A stretch of DNA of 64,000 nt from an uncultured SAR324 cluster bacterium (lineage in GTDB: Bacteria; SAR324; NAC60-12), in the NCBI GenBank assembly GCA_902562015.1, contig CACERX010000004.1:1-64000 (forward strand), in the 5' to 3' direction. A program made the translations under genes and the position numbers. The notes beneath the pieces are model-generated. The model searched no databases. It had not been told where the DNA came from and saw only the letters and a program-made list of their open reading frames with translations. Below are positions 1 to 10,998 of the stretch, piece by piece. The first letter of the stretch is position 1, and each line of letters opens with the position of its first letter.

Positions 1-165
1 ATGATTTTTGATGATCTTTTTTCGGAACTTGATGAAGAAGTTGTTAACTCTGTGTTTAAATATTTTTTACATTTAAAAAATCAAATTTTTATCACTTCAA
101 CCTCTGAGCCATTAAATTCTTCACCAGATAGACAGTTTCAGGTTGTCGAAGGACAGCTTGTCTGA
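1..165 (+). CDS. recF: RecF, C-terminal end (partial)
   Basis: This reading frame is open from the first base of the window and ends at TGA 163-165, leaving 54 residues. It begins with IFDDLFSELDEE, which matches the Walker B/D-loop of RecF (hydrophobics-DD-x-x-SELD), followed by the QIFITSTS strand typical of the RecF C-terminus. RecF is an SMC-like ATPase that helps load RecA at gaps through RecFOR. The position directly upstream of gyrB agrees with the common dnaA-dnaN-recF-gyrB order. The ATG at position 1 is an internal methionine, not a start. The rest of the gene lies outside the window. Confidence 0.85.
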   Translation: MIFDDLFSELDEEVVNSVFKYFLHLKNQIFITSTSEPLNSSPDRQFQVVEGQLV

Positions 166-181
166 ATTCATAATGAAATAA

Positions 182-2614
<2,433 letters not shown>

Positions 2615-2632
2615 CATCAATTTCAGAAATCT

Positions 2633-4006
2633 ATGTCCACTCTGCTCTCCATTGCCGCCATTGTCGGCAGGCCAAATGTTGGAAAATCAACATTATTCAA
2701 CCGCCTCATTGGTAGACGTTCTGCCCTCGTAGAGAAAAAACCCGGGATAACTCGTGACCGCAATTATGGTAAAGCACAATATCACGGCTTTGAATTTATT
2801 GTCGTTGACACAGGCGGATTTGAGCCTGTTGCGGAGACCTCACTCGTTCAGAAAATGGCAAAGCAGGCACAATTTGCTGTTGAAGAAGCAGATTGTGTTT
2901 TATTTGTTGTTAATGCTCAGGAAGGTTGGACTCCTGCAGATGAAGAAATATACCGCACATTAGTTGAAGCTGAAAGACCGCTGTTTGTTGTGGTCAATAA
3001 AGCAGATAATCAACGTCTCGAAAATGAAAGCTTGGAGTTTCACCGGCTTGGCATTGAGAAAATATTTCCTATTTCTTCTGAACATAATCGTGGCATTGAA
3101 GGCTTGCTTCAGGAAGTAAATCAGAAAGTTCCCCTCCAGCAGAAAAATCTAGATTCCGAAAAGGCGTTAAATAATCCAGATACTCCGGTAGCTGTTGCTG
3201 TTGTCGGAAAACCTAACGCTGGTAAATCGTCTATTGTAAACGCTTTACTCCGCAAAGAACGAATGATTGTTGATCCAGTTTCAGGTACTACAAGAGATCC
3301 GGTAGATAGTCTTTGTGTTTATCAGGGAAAGGAGATTCTTCTGGTGGATACTGCAGGAATACGAAGGCGAGGAAAAGTAAGCCAGAAAATAGAAACTTTC
3401 AGCATTGTATCTGCACTCAGGTCGATTGAACGCTCAGACTTAGCCCTTCTAATAATTGATGCTAAGGAAGGAATCACTGAGCAGGTTTTGAAAATTGCTG
3501 GTTATGTAAATGAGCGCAGGAAGTCATTGGTTATCGTTTTGAATAAATGGGATCTAGCGAAAAGGGAATGCAAAAGCAGGATGGAAGTTGAAAATGAAGT
3601 TTTTCACAGATTGAACTTTATCAGTTTTGCACCAATGATTTTTGTGAGTGCAAAGAGCGGGCAGCGAGTACAAAAGATTTTTGATCTCATTTTTCAAGTG
3701 CACAAACAATATCTACGCCGAATACAGACTTCTGACCTGAATACTATTTTACAGATTATTGTTAATCAACATCCACCACCTTCTAAATCAGGACGTCCAA
3801 CTAAAATTTTCTATGGAAATCAAGTCAGTGTTGCACCTCCGACGTTTGTTTTCATGACCAATAATCCTGACAAAACCAATTTTGCCTACGAGCGATATAT
3901 TGCTAACCAATTCCGTCATCATTTTGGCTTTGAAGGAACTCCATTGGACTTTATCTGGCGGAAGAAAAAATCAACACATGGAAGAAAATCCGGTAAAAAA
4001 GTCTGA
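2633..4006 (+). CDS. der: Ribosome biogenesis GTPase Der (EngA)
   Basis: Essential tandem GTPase acting in assembly of the 50S ribosomal subunit. Two complete G domains are visible. The first has GRPNVGKS at residues 12-19, DTGG and NKAD. The second has GKPNAGKS at about 192-199, DTAGIRRRGK and NKWD. A KH-like C-terminal domain follows (the QHPPPSKSGRPTKIFY region) with a basic tail ending KKKSTHGRKSGKKV. At 457 residues it is the normal family length. It starts 18 bases after gyrB, so the two are probably co-transcribed, and it converges with the hydroxymethyltransferase gene 60 bases downstream. Confidence 0.95.
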   Translation: MSTLLSIAAIVGRPNVGKSTLFNRLIGRRSALVEKKPGITRDRNYGKAQYHGFEFIVVDTGGFEPVAETSLVQKMAKQAQFAVEEADCVLFVVNAQEGWTPADEEIYRTLVEAERPLFVVVNKADNQRLENESLEFHRLGIEKIFPISSEHNRGIEGLLQEVNQKVPLQQKNLDSEKALNNPDTPVAVAVVGKPNAGKSSIVNALLRKERMIVDPVSGTTRDPVDSLCVYQGKEILLVDTAGIRRRGKVSQKIETFSIVSALRSIERSDLALLIIDAKEGITEQVLKIAGYVNERRKSLVIVLNKWDLAKRECKSRMEVENEVFHRLNFISFAPMIFVSAKSGQRVQKIFDLIFQVHKQYLRRIQTSDLNTILQIIVNQHPPPSKSGRPTKIFYGNQVSVAPPTFVFMTNNPDKTNFAYERYIANQFRHHFGFEGTPLDFIWRKKKSTHGRKSGKKV

Positions 4007-4065
4007 TTGAGAATGTATATTTTTTTCTTTAGTTTAAGTAAAGTAAAGTACTGCTATGTAATGGC

Positions 4066-5361
4066 TTAGGCGTAGTGTACTTCAGTGAAACTACTACGAA
4101 ATTGTATGACATTGTCTTTTACAAATTTTCCTTCAAGCCCTGCCTTCATTAAGCCGGCAAGTTCCTGCATTTCTGCTTCTTTCATGCCATAGCGTGTCAT
4201 TTCCTGTACACCAATTCTTAGACCGGAAGGATTATTCGGTTCTTTGTCTCCTGGAAGAAGGTTATAATTCGTGATAATGTTATTATTTTCTGCAAGTGAG
4301 CGGGCAATTGTTTTTGCATCTCCAAAATTGGTAACATTTATTGCCAACTGATGACTTTCCGTAAAGCCAAATTCTTCTGCTTCTACATTAACACCTTCAT
4401 CCGCAAGAGCCTGCCCGAATGCTTTAGCGTTAGCAACTGTCTGCGAAGCATATTGATTTCCATATTCAGCCATTTCCCTTATTGCTATTAACATTCCTGG
4501 AAGAGTATGTAAATGATGACTGCTTGAAGAGCCTGGCATTACACCCCTGTCCACGCTGTTCCACCATTTCATTTCCTGATCATTGCTCATATTACCTAAA
4601 ATAACACCGCGTTGAGGTCCCGGAAAGGTTTTGTGAGTGCTGGCATTTATAAAGTGTGCACCTTCTTGAAAAGGGTCTTGGAATTTTCCACCTATTATTA
4701 GTCCCAGCACATGTGCACCATCATAAAGTATGGGGATATTTTTAGCGCGGCATACTTCAGCAATTTCTTTAACAGGCTCAGGAAAAAGAAAAAGGCTTTT
4801 TCCCAGAATAACCAAGTTAGGAGAAGTTTGTTCCAACAAATCTAAACATCTTGTTGTGTCCAAGTGATATCCGTCTTGGGTGGTTGGCCAAAAATGCAAA
4901 TTAATTGAATTTTCATGTCCTGGTGTAAGAATTTTTCCACGGACTTGAATTCTTCTTCCGACAACTCCTATGGGGTTATGACTGATATGACCTCCATTCT
5001 CAATTGAGTTCACTATTACTGTGTCATTACCTCGTAAAATTCCTAATGCGACCGCCGTATTTGCAGCGTTTCCGCTGATCGGACGCACATCTGCTTGAAG
5101 ACAGTTTGCTAGCTTGGTCATTTCGCTAACAGCCATACTCTCTATTTGGTCTATATAACGAGTACCTTCATAATATCGTCCGTCTTTTTGATCTGTGTTG
5201 GGATGACCTTCTGCGTATCTTCCCATAAAATCGTTAATCTCGGCATTTTTGACTGCAACAGACTGCACATTTTCGCTGGCAATAAGGTTTATAGTCTCTC
5301 TAGCCCTCCATTGGTTTTGACGATTTACGATGTCCAATACATCAGAAATATTTATAGTCAT
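4066..5361 (-). CDS. glyA: Serine hydroxymethyltransferase, archaeal-like type
   Basis: PLP enzyme converting serine to glycine while transferring the C1 unit to a folate or pterin carrier. Visible motifs are LIASEN at 27-32, the cofactor-site Asp214 in YDGAHV with His217, and the Schiff-base lysine Lys244 in STHKTFPGPQRG. At 431 residues it has the usual length. The wording differs from standard proteobacterial GlyA: MGRYAEG, YYEGTRYIDQIE and ADVRPISGNAANTAV recall the archaeal (methanogen) branch, and the usual bacterial YPGxQGGP-type text reads FPGPQRG. That affiliation is from memory of the families, not an alignment. It is a single-gene unit with no clear ribosome site before its ATG. 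Confidence 0.85.
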   Translation of the reverse strand: MTINISDVLDIVNRQNQWRARETINLIASENVQSVAVKNAEINDFMGRYAEGHPNTDQKDGRYYEGTRYIDQIESMAVSEMTKLANCLQADVRPISGNAANTAVALGILRGNDTVIVNSIENGGHISHNPIGVVGRRIQVRGKILTPGHENSINLHFWPTTQDGYHLDTTRCLDLLEQTSPNLVILGKSLFLFPEPVKEIAEVCRAKNIPILYDGAHVLGLIIGGKFQDPFQEGAHFINASTHKTFPGPQRGVILGNMSNDQEMKWWNSVDRGVMPGSSSSHHLHTLPGMLIAIREMAEYGNQYASQTVANAKAFGQALADEGVNVEAEEFGFTESHQLAINVTNFGDAKTIARSLAENNNIITNYNLLPGDKEPNNPSGLRIGVQEMTRYGMKEAEMQELAGLMKAGLEGKFVKDNVIQFRSSFTEVHYA

Positions 5362-5456
5362 TGTTCGTAGTAATTTAATTAAAGATTATTTTTTAGTATT
5401 TTATTAAATCAATATTTTTAGCAAAAAGGGAAGGTAAAGAATTAATGTCATAAATA

Positions 5457-6851
5457 TTAATATTCAGGAAAAAATTCAAGTTTGGCACCGGTTTCCTCAA
5501 TGGCTTTTTCTTCAGGCATTTGTTTGTTGAAGAATCGTTTCCCCTTGACTACTATCTGAGGACGAATACGCCTGATCATCGTACTTGCATCAAGTTCATT
5601 AAAAATCACTACTCTATCTACTGCTTCCACAGCTGATAGCAGCAATGCACGTTCACGTTCATTTAGTAAAGGGTTCTCTCCTTTTTGCTTGGCAATACTT
5701 TTGTCACTGTTAATTCCTACTACATTAAACCCTTGTAGGGTTTTCAAATGATCCAGGAATTTCAAGTGTCCTGCTGAGATATTGTCAAAAAAACCATTTG
5801 TAAATACAACAGGGACTTCACTTGGTAAAGTTCGGCAAAGTTGTTCTAGTGTCAATATTTTCGAGGATGATTCCCCAAACTCAAATCGTTGAAGTAGCTC
5901 ATTTTTTGTGAATGAAACTACCCCTACATGTTGAATCTCCATGCTTGCTGCAAGTTGTGCCCAGTAAGCAGCTCTCTCAATACTAGCTTTACCGGCAATC
6001 ATAAAAGCCAATACACTGCTGACTGTGTCGCCTGCTCCTACGACATCAAAAACTTCCTGTGTTTGAGCTTCAAAAAAATGATAATTATCATGGCTTTGAA
6101 AAAGCAGCAAACCGTCCTGATCAAGACTAATGACAAGGTAATCAAGACGAATTTCTTTTTTTAGTTTTTCTGCAGCTCGAAGAAAGTCATTTCGATCGTT
6201 GAGAGAAAACCCAACTACTGCTTCAGTTTCTTTACGGTTAGGTTTTATTAGGGTAAAGTCCTGATATATGCTGTAATCTGAAGTACGTTTTGGATCACCT
6301 ATAACGGGTATTCCATGTCTTTTACCGCACAATGCAAGTTCTTTGAGAACAGAGTAACTAAGCAGTCCTTTTCCATAGTCAGAAACTATTACTGCGTCAC
6401 ATTTAGGTACTTTCTCTTGCAAATATTCAATTATTTGATTTTGAGGAATATCTTTATTGGAGTCAGGGTCTATGTCCATGCGGAGTAAATGTGTTTGACC
6501 TGCTATCATTCGATGCTTGAGGCAGCTTTTATAATTTTCCGAGACTATAACTCCAGAACAATCAACTTCATTTTCTGCAAGCAATTTGTTGATGATGTCT
6601 CCAGTTTCATCTTTTCCTGTAACTCCACAGACAGAAACTTCTGCACCCAAAGTAGTTAAGTTCATTACCACATTCCCTGCTCCTCCCAATCGTTGGTCTT
6701 CCTTCTTTACTTTCATAATAGGAATAGGAGCTTCTGGAGAAATACGATCCACTTCTCCCCAAGAATAATGATCCAGCATTAGATCACCAATAACCAGAAG
6801 ATGTGGACACTCGATATTCTCAAGTTCTTGGCGAAGATCAGATTTGTTCAT
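5457..6851 (-). CDS. hldE: Bifunctional heptose-7-phosphate kinase/heptose-1-phosphate adenylyltransferase
   Basis: Two-domain enzyme of ADP-heptose synthesis for the LPS inner core. The N-terminal ribokinase-like domain (about 1-320) has GGAGNV at 56-61 and the catalytic VGAGDT with Asp275. The C-terminal cytidylyltransferase-fold domain (about 345-464) starts with FTNGFFDNISAGHLKFL. The usual HldE text there is close to TNGCFDILHxGH, so the Cys-Phe and Ile-Leu-His positions are altered, although the GH of the nucleotide-binding motif is kept. Its ATG overlaps the stop of the upstream DsbA-like gene in an ATGA (6848-6851), indicating translational coupling. The phosphatase partner gmhB lies at 43763-44350. 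Confidence 0.92.
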   Translation of the reverse strand: MNKSDLRQELENIECPHLLVIGDLMLDHYSWGEVDRISPEAPIPIMKVKKEDQRLGGAGNVVMNLTTLGAEVSVCGVTGKDETGDIINKLLAENEVDCSGVIVSENYKSCLKHRMIAGQTHLLRMDIDPDSNKDIPQNQIIEYLQEKVPKCDAVIVSDYGKGLLSYSVLKELALCGKRHGIPVIGDPKRTSDYSIYQDFTLIKPNRKETEAVVGFSLNDRNDFLRAAEKLKKEIRLDYLVISLDQDGLLLFQSHDNYHFFEAQTQEVFDVVGAGDTVSSVLAFMIAGKASIERAAYWAQLAASMEIQHVGVVSFTKNELLQRFEFGESSSKILTLEQLCRTLPSEVPVVFTNGFFDNISAGHLKFLDHLKTLQGFNVVGINSDKSIAKQKGENPLLNERERALLLSAVEAVDRVVIFNELDASTMIRRIRPQIVVKGKRFFNKQMPEEKAIEETGAKLEFFPEY

Positions 6852-7885
6852 AAGTTTTGTTGTCGGCTCAAGTATTTGTCCAGTGTTTTCTTAAATACAT
6901 TGTATGGTTGAGCACCAGAGAGAACCTCTCCCTTTATTTCTCCTGTCTTTGGGTTGAATGTTCCAACTAAAAACCCCGGGGTTCCTGTAATTCCAAGCTT
7001 TGAACCGTCGCTAATATCCTGCTCGACCAGCCCACGAAATTTTTCGCTGTCCAAACATTTGTCAAATTTTTCAGGAGAACTTATTTTTATTTTACGTGCA
7101 TATTTTTTAAGATCAGAGGATGTTTGTGCTTTTTGACGTGAAAATAACAAAAGATGAAATTCAAGAAATTTGTCTTGTTCCCGAGCACATTCAGTAGCAA
7201 TGGCTGCTTCATCAGCTTCTTTGTGAAAAGACAATGGGAAATGTCTATAGCCGAAAGTGACTCTGTCTTTGTAATCATTTATTAGCCTATTGATAGTTGG
7301 TTGTACCCGTCCGCAAAAAGGACATTGATAGTCAGAAAATTCAAGAAGGATTACGGCCGATTTTTTGTTTCCTCTGAGATAGCCAGTTTTTATATTTCCT
7401 ACAAGCAATAATTCGGAAGGAGGTTTAAGATGAGAAACTACCCAACCTTTTTCCAAGGCCAATGAATACTGATCTAACAGATGCTGATTATGAATTTGCT
7501 GTTGCAGAAAAATCTTAATCTGGGGGCGGAGCTGATCAAGTGTTCCGCGTTTTTGAAGGTTATTTTGTTCAAAAAAAGAAATGATTTCTTTGAGAGTTAC
7601 TTTTTTTTTCGGTGTAAGGTTGATTTCAGAGTGCTTTTTTGCAAGTTTTTTTATTGAATACTCCATCAATCTGTCACTCAATTGCTTATAAAGCTGCAAG
7701 CTGAGATCATTCGTTTTTTTATTTCTTACATCTTCAAATGTTACCTGCTTCCCGTCTATAAATCCTAAAACAGGGTTTTGATTATATACAGATGATTCTT
7801 GACCATATGTTGGGGAATTTTTGATAGAAATGCTTATTAGTAATAAGAGAAATTTGAAAAGGAATGTTTTTGCAATATTTTTCAT
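6848..7885 (-). CDS. Periplasmic DsbA-like thioredoxin-fold protein with SurA-like N-terminal region
   Basis: Residues 1 to about 28 form a signal peptide (basic MKNIAK, hydrophobic core, then YGQ). Residues 35-150 are helical and charged and begin LGFIDGKQVTFEDV, which resembles the start of SurA/PpiD-type chaperone regions. From about 175 there is a DsbA/DSBA-like thioredoxin domain with LEFSDYQCPFC (active-site CPFC at 188-191) and the cis-proline loop GITGTPGF near 304. It is probably a periplasmic disulfide oxidase or isomerase; the substrate is unknown. It overlaps hldE by 4 bases, which is odd company for an LPS gene. dsbD at 40673 could be its electron donor if it acts reductively. 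Confidence 0.8.
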   Translation of the reverse strand: MKNIAKTFLFKFLLLLISISIKNSPTYGQESSVYNQNPVLGFIDGKQVTFEDVRNKKTNDLSLQLYKQLSDRLMEYSIKKLAKKHSEINLTPKKKVTLKEIISFFEQNNLQKRGTLDQLRPQIKIFLQQQIHNQHLLDQYSLALEKGWVVSHLKPPSELLLVGNIKTGYLRGNKKSAVILLEFSDYQCPFCGRVQPTINRLINDYKDRVTFGYRHFPLSFHKEADEAAIATECAREQDKFLEFHLLLFSRQKAQTSSDLKKYARKIKISSPEKFDKCLDSEKFRGLVEQDISDGSKLGITGTPGFLVGTFNPKTGEIKGEVLSGAQPYNVFKKTLDKYLSRQQNL

Positions 7886-8016
7886 GGATGTTTTTTCAGT
7901 TTTTACTATAGGGTTGGTATTGGCACCTAATAATTTTTGGAAATTGCTTAAAGGTTCTTGTAAATATTTTGGTCATTATTTAATAATTCTTTGGTTGGAA
8001 TCCCAACTTTTTGGTT

Positions 8017-8655
8017 TCAGTTCAAATAATTTGGTGAAGAATCATCTAAATCTTCGCTTAGGTCTGACATACCCATCAAAGCTATTAAGTCTTCAAGGCG
8101 GGAGTCTAGGTCAGGAGATTCCAGAAGAGTTTGTTTTTCAATCCCAGAAAAATCAAGGTTCATGCTGAGTAAATTAACAAGGTAATTTGCAGGAATTTCT
8201 TCTATTTTTTCCCATTCAATTTTTAACTTATTCCTTTCAGAATATTCACGAAAATTTTTATACAAGAGTTTCGTATCCTTTGAGAGACAGGCTTCTTTGG
8301 TGTCATTTGTAAATGAAGAATACTCGACTTTGGCCTTCCTGTAGAGCGTTTCGGTTTCTAGTTCTTCAACAATCTTAAAGCGGGATTTACCGTGTAGTTG
8401 AATCAAATAATTTCCTTTTGGCAGTTGCTGAGAATGTTCTATTGTTCCGGCACAGCCCACATTACATAGTTTTTTTGAATCCTGTACTTCAGGTTGGATA
8501 ATACCTACCATCAGTTCATCATTTTCCAAAATGTGTTCCACCATCTGCCGATATCGTGCTTCAAAAATGTGAAGTGGAAGGACAGATCCGGGCAGTAAAA
8601 TTGTTCCGTGTAAAGGAAAAAGAGGAATAATCTCAACCAGTTTTAAATCAGGCAT
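8017..8655 (-). CDS. LON N-terminal domain (substrate-binding) protein
   Basis: Stand-alone homologue of the N-terminal domain of Lon protease, without AAA+ or protease domains. The signature is at the start: IIPLFPLHGTILLPGSVLPL then HIFEARYRQMV, with MVGIIQP and a GCAGTIEHSQQLPKGNY-type strand typical of the family. At 212 residues it is normal for the free-standing LON-N family, whose exact role is not settled; binding of unfolded or modified proteins is assumed by analogy to Lon. Its ATG lies inside the 3' end of the upstream SPL-like gene (13-base overlap), so the two are probably coupled. A 131-base gap separates it from the DsbA-like gene. Confidence 0.85.
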   Translation of the reverse strand: MPDLKLVEIIPLFPLHGTILLPGSVLPLHIFEARYRQMVEHILENDELMVGIIQPEVQDSKKLCNVGCAGTIEHSQQLPKGNYLIQLHGKSRFKIVEELETETLYRKAKVEYSSFTNDTKEACLSKDTKLLYKNFREYSERNKLKIEWEKIEEIPANYLVNLLSMNLDFSGIEKQTLLESPDLDSRLEDLIALMGMSDLSEDLDDSSPNYLN

Positions 8656-9779
8656 TGTTTTTCATTTGGATAACGATTCTCAATGCTTCTTAAAAGAATT
8701 TCTTCCATCTCCGGAGCAGTTTCTGGCTTGTTAGGCATTGAATTTTTCCAGAGCTGACTGCTTTCCATACAGAGATATGTTGGTACATTAGGGGCCAGTT
8801 TTTCTATTTTTTGCTGTACATTTCGATAAAGACGCTGGCGTATTTTTTTTAAATATCTTATTTTACCATCAATACCGGGGACGAATTCACCTAAAAATAC
8901 TCGACTGTTAGGAAAGCGTTCATCCACGATCGATTTCAGCGAAGAAATGTAACGTAGTGTGCCAAGGCTGATCCATGCAATTCTGTCTGGGGCAACATTG
9001 TCAAAAATCTCTTCCACCAGTCCCTGATACCCTTTTTCCCAGTCAGGATAATCAATCATAGGATCGAAGTGGAATGCAACTTTGTATCCTGCATCTGAAG
9101 CCATCCTGGCTGCCTTTATCCTTTCATTCAAGGTTGCTGTTTTGAGTTCCTCTTTTTTTATGATTTCCTGAGGATTTACTGACCATGAAATTACTGTTTT
9201 TCCGCCATGAGGAACTTCAAGCAAATGTTCAACATGATTTGACTTAGTTTTCAACTCAAGTAATGCATTTGGAAGGGTAGCAAAGAATTTTATTACATGA
9301 TGGTTAATACCTAAGATTTTGTCTAATGCCAAGCTGTCAGAATGCTCACCAGTTCCGATGCGAAATAAAGTGTCAGGTTGCGAAGAAGTTCGCTGTTGCA
9401 CCTGCTTCAAAATGTCTTCAAGATTTGCATGAACAGTTATTACAGGCTTGTTCAGGAATGCCTGCAAAATGCAGTATGTACACTCAAAAGGACAGTTTTC
9501 AATAAGATCCAATGTGAAATAATTGCAACAGACAAGATTATCTGTAAATCCAGGACAAGCCTTAATTGATGTCCCATGAAAATATTTGAGGTGCAATGTT
9601 TTCTTTCCTTGTGATAGAGGATTTTTCAATGGATCATTTAAGAAACTTTCCTTATGCCAGTTGTAATTCTTTACTTTATGGGTTGGCACATCTGGAAATC
9701 GACGGCATATTTGCTTAGTCAACGGCTCTTCAGAAACTGCCGTGTCAATTAAAATCCTTTCTGGATGGTAATTATACAT
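8643..9779 (-). CDS. Spore photoproduct lyase-like radical SAM protein
   Basis: Radical SAM enzyme of the SplB family. The cluster-binding CX3CX2C is CPFECTYC (Cys96, Cys100, Cys103), followed by ILQAFLNKP as in SPL (CYLQ-type). Bacillus SPL repairs the thymine spore photoproduct and uses a conserved cysteine about 40-45 residues after the cluster motif as hydrogen donor. Here the matching segment reads FRIGTGEHSDSLALD, without a cysteine. The organism shows no sign of sporulation, so the substrate is unknown; DNA photolesion repair is only one possibility. It heads the run with the LON-N gene, which overlaps its end. Confidence 0.82.
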   Translation of the reverse strand: MYNYHPERILIDTAVSEEPLTKQICRRFPDVPTHKVKNYNWHKESFLNDPLKNPLSQGKKTLHLKYFHGTSIKACPGFTDNLVCCNYFTLDLIENCPFECTYCILQAFLNKPVITVHANLEDILKQVQQRTSSQPDTLFRIGTGEHSDSLALDKILGINHHVIKFFATLPNALLELKTKSNHVEHLLEVPHGGKTVISWSVNPQEIIKKEELKTATLNERIKAARMASDAGYKVAFHFDPMIDYPDWEKGYQGLVEEIFDNVAPDRIAWISLGTLRYISSLKSIVDERFPNSRVFLGEFVPGIDGKIRYLKKIRQRLYRNVQQKIEKLAPNVPTYLCMESSQLWKNSMPNKPETAPEMEEILLRSIENRYPNEKQCLI

Positions 9780-9933
9780 TAGCTTAATTCAACATTATTT
9801 TAATACTGGTTCATAAAAATATAGTTCACACACTTTATGTAAAAGGCTCTTGCATAAGTTATTATAATAAATGGCTATTTTAAGGAAAAACTTATAAAAA
9901 AGCTACAGTGATACAATTTTCTATTTCGCTTAG

Positions 9934-10878
9934 TTAGGAAATTAATGATGACAAATTATTATAAATCAAATATTTCTGGGCACTTTTCACATCCTTCTTG
10001 ATTTGTTGTTTCAGGTCTTCTATGCCTATAAATTTAGCTTCCGGACGTAATTTATGCAGAGGTATTACTTCCAGATATTCACCATAAATGTCATTTTCAA
10101 AATCAAAAATAAAAGTTTCAACTGTAAAAGTGTGATTTTCAAATGTTGGTTTATACCCAGCATTGGTAATACCAAAGTAATTTTTCTTTGCTAATTTAAT
10201 TTTTGAAACATAAACTCCAGGAGCTAATACTAATGTAACTTCTGGATAAATATTGGCTGTAGGAAAACCAAGTTTTTTTCCACGCTGCTCCCCTTTTTCC
10301 ACTATGCCATAAATACTATATTCCCTCCCTAAATATTGAGGAATTTCAGCAAAACGGAATTCACGGATTAATTGCCTTATAAGGGAACTGCTTACGGTTC
10401 GTCCTTTTTGTTGAACTGGATCTATTTCCTCAAGTGAAAAATTAAATTGCTGGCTTAGGTTCTCAAGTAACTTGAAATCTCCTTCACGATTTTTTCCAAA
10501 TCTGAAGTCATACCCAATTACAAGCTTGACCAGTTCAAAGCGCTTGATCAAAAAATGAAGAGCAAATTTTTCTGGAAGCATTTGAGACAATTCCGAGGTA
10601 AAATTAATTATATGTACCTCGTCAAGTCCTTGTTCCTTTAGTAACTTTAATTGATGAACAGATGTACAAATATGTGAAAATTTTTGTTGAGAATGAATAA
10701 TTTCCTGCGGATGAGGATTAAAAGTTACCAGTGCACTGGCACACTCTTGCAAATGAGCCTCATTGACTGCAGCTGAGATTAGTGCACGATGTCCCAGATG
10801 AATCCCGTCAAAGTTTCCAATGGTTACAACGGTTCTTGGAATGTCGACAGATTTTTTCTGGAAACGATATACTTGCAT
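9934..10878 (-). CDS. ribF: Bifunctional riboflavin kinase/FAD synthetase
   Basis: Makes FMN from riboflavin and FAD from FMN. The N-terminal FAD synthetase nucleotidyltransferase has GNFDGIHLGH at residues 21-30 and TFNPHPQEI. The C-terminal flavokinase has the conserved GKKLGFPTANI near residue 200 and the VETFIFDFENDIYG strand. At 314 residues it is normal. A TATAAT-like hexamer on the minus strand at 10943-10948 lies about 65 bases upstream, but I see no convincing -35, so it may also be read from the upstream U32-like gene. The flavin product is used within the window by xanthine dehydrogenase and the PfaD-like reductase. Confidence 0.95.
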   Translation of the reverse strand: MQVYRFQKKSVDIPRTVVTIGNFDGIHLGHRALISAAVNEAHLQECASALVTFNPHPQEIIHSQQKFSHICTSVHQLKLLKEQGLDEVHIINFTSELSQMLPEKFALHFLIKRFELVKLVIGYDFRFGKNREGDFKLLENLSQQFNFSLEEIDPVQQKGRTVSSSLIRQLIREFRFAEIPQYLGREYSIYGIVEKGEQRGKKLGFPTANIYPEVTLVLAPGVYVSKIKLAKKNYFGITNAGYKPTFENHTFTVETFIFDFENDIYGEYLEVIPLHKLRPEAKFIGIEDLKQQIKKDVKSAQKYLIYNNLSSLIS

Positions 10879-10998
10879 AAATAATTGATTTATATGAAAA
10901 ATTTAAGAATTAAATTGGGATTTTTTGAAAAGTTCTGGAAACATTATAATGCCAGGCTAAGGATCATAGCCATTAAATGGAATAAACACAAATTTCAT

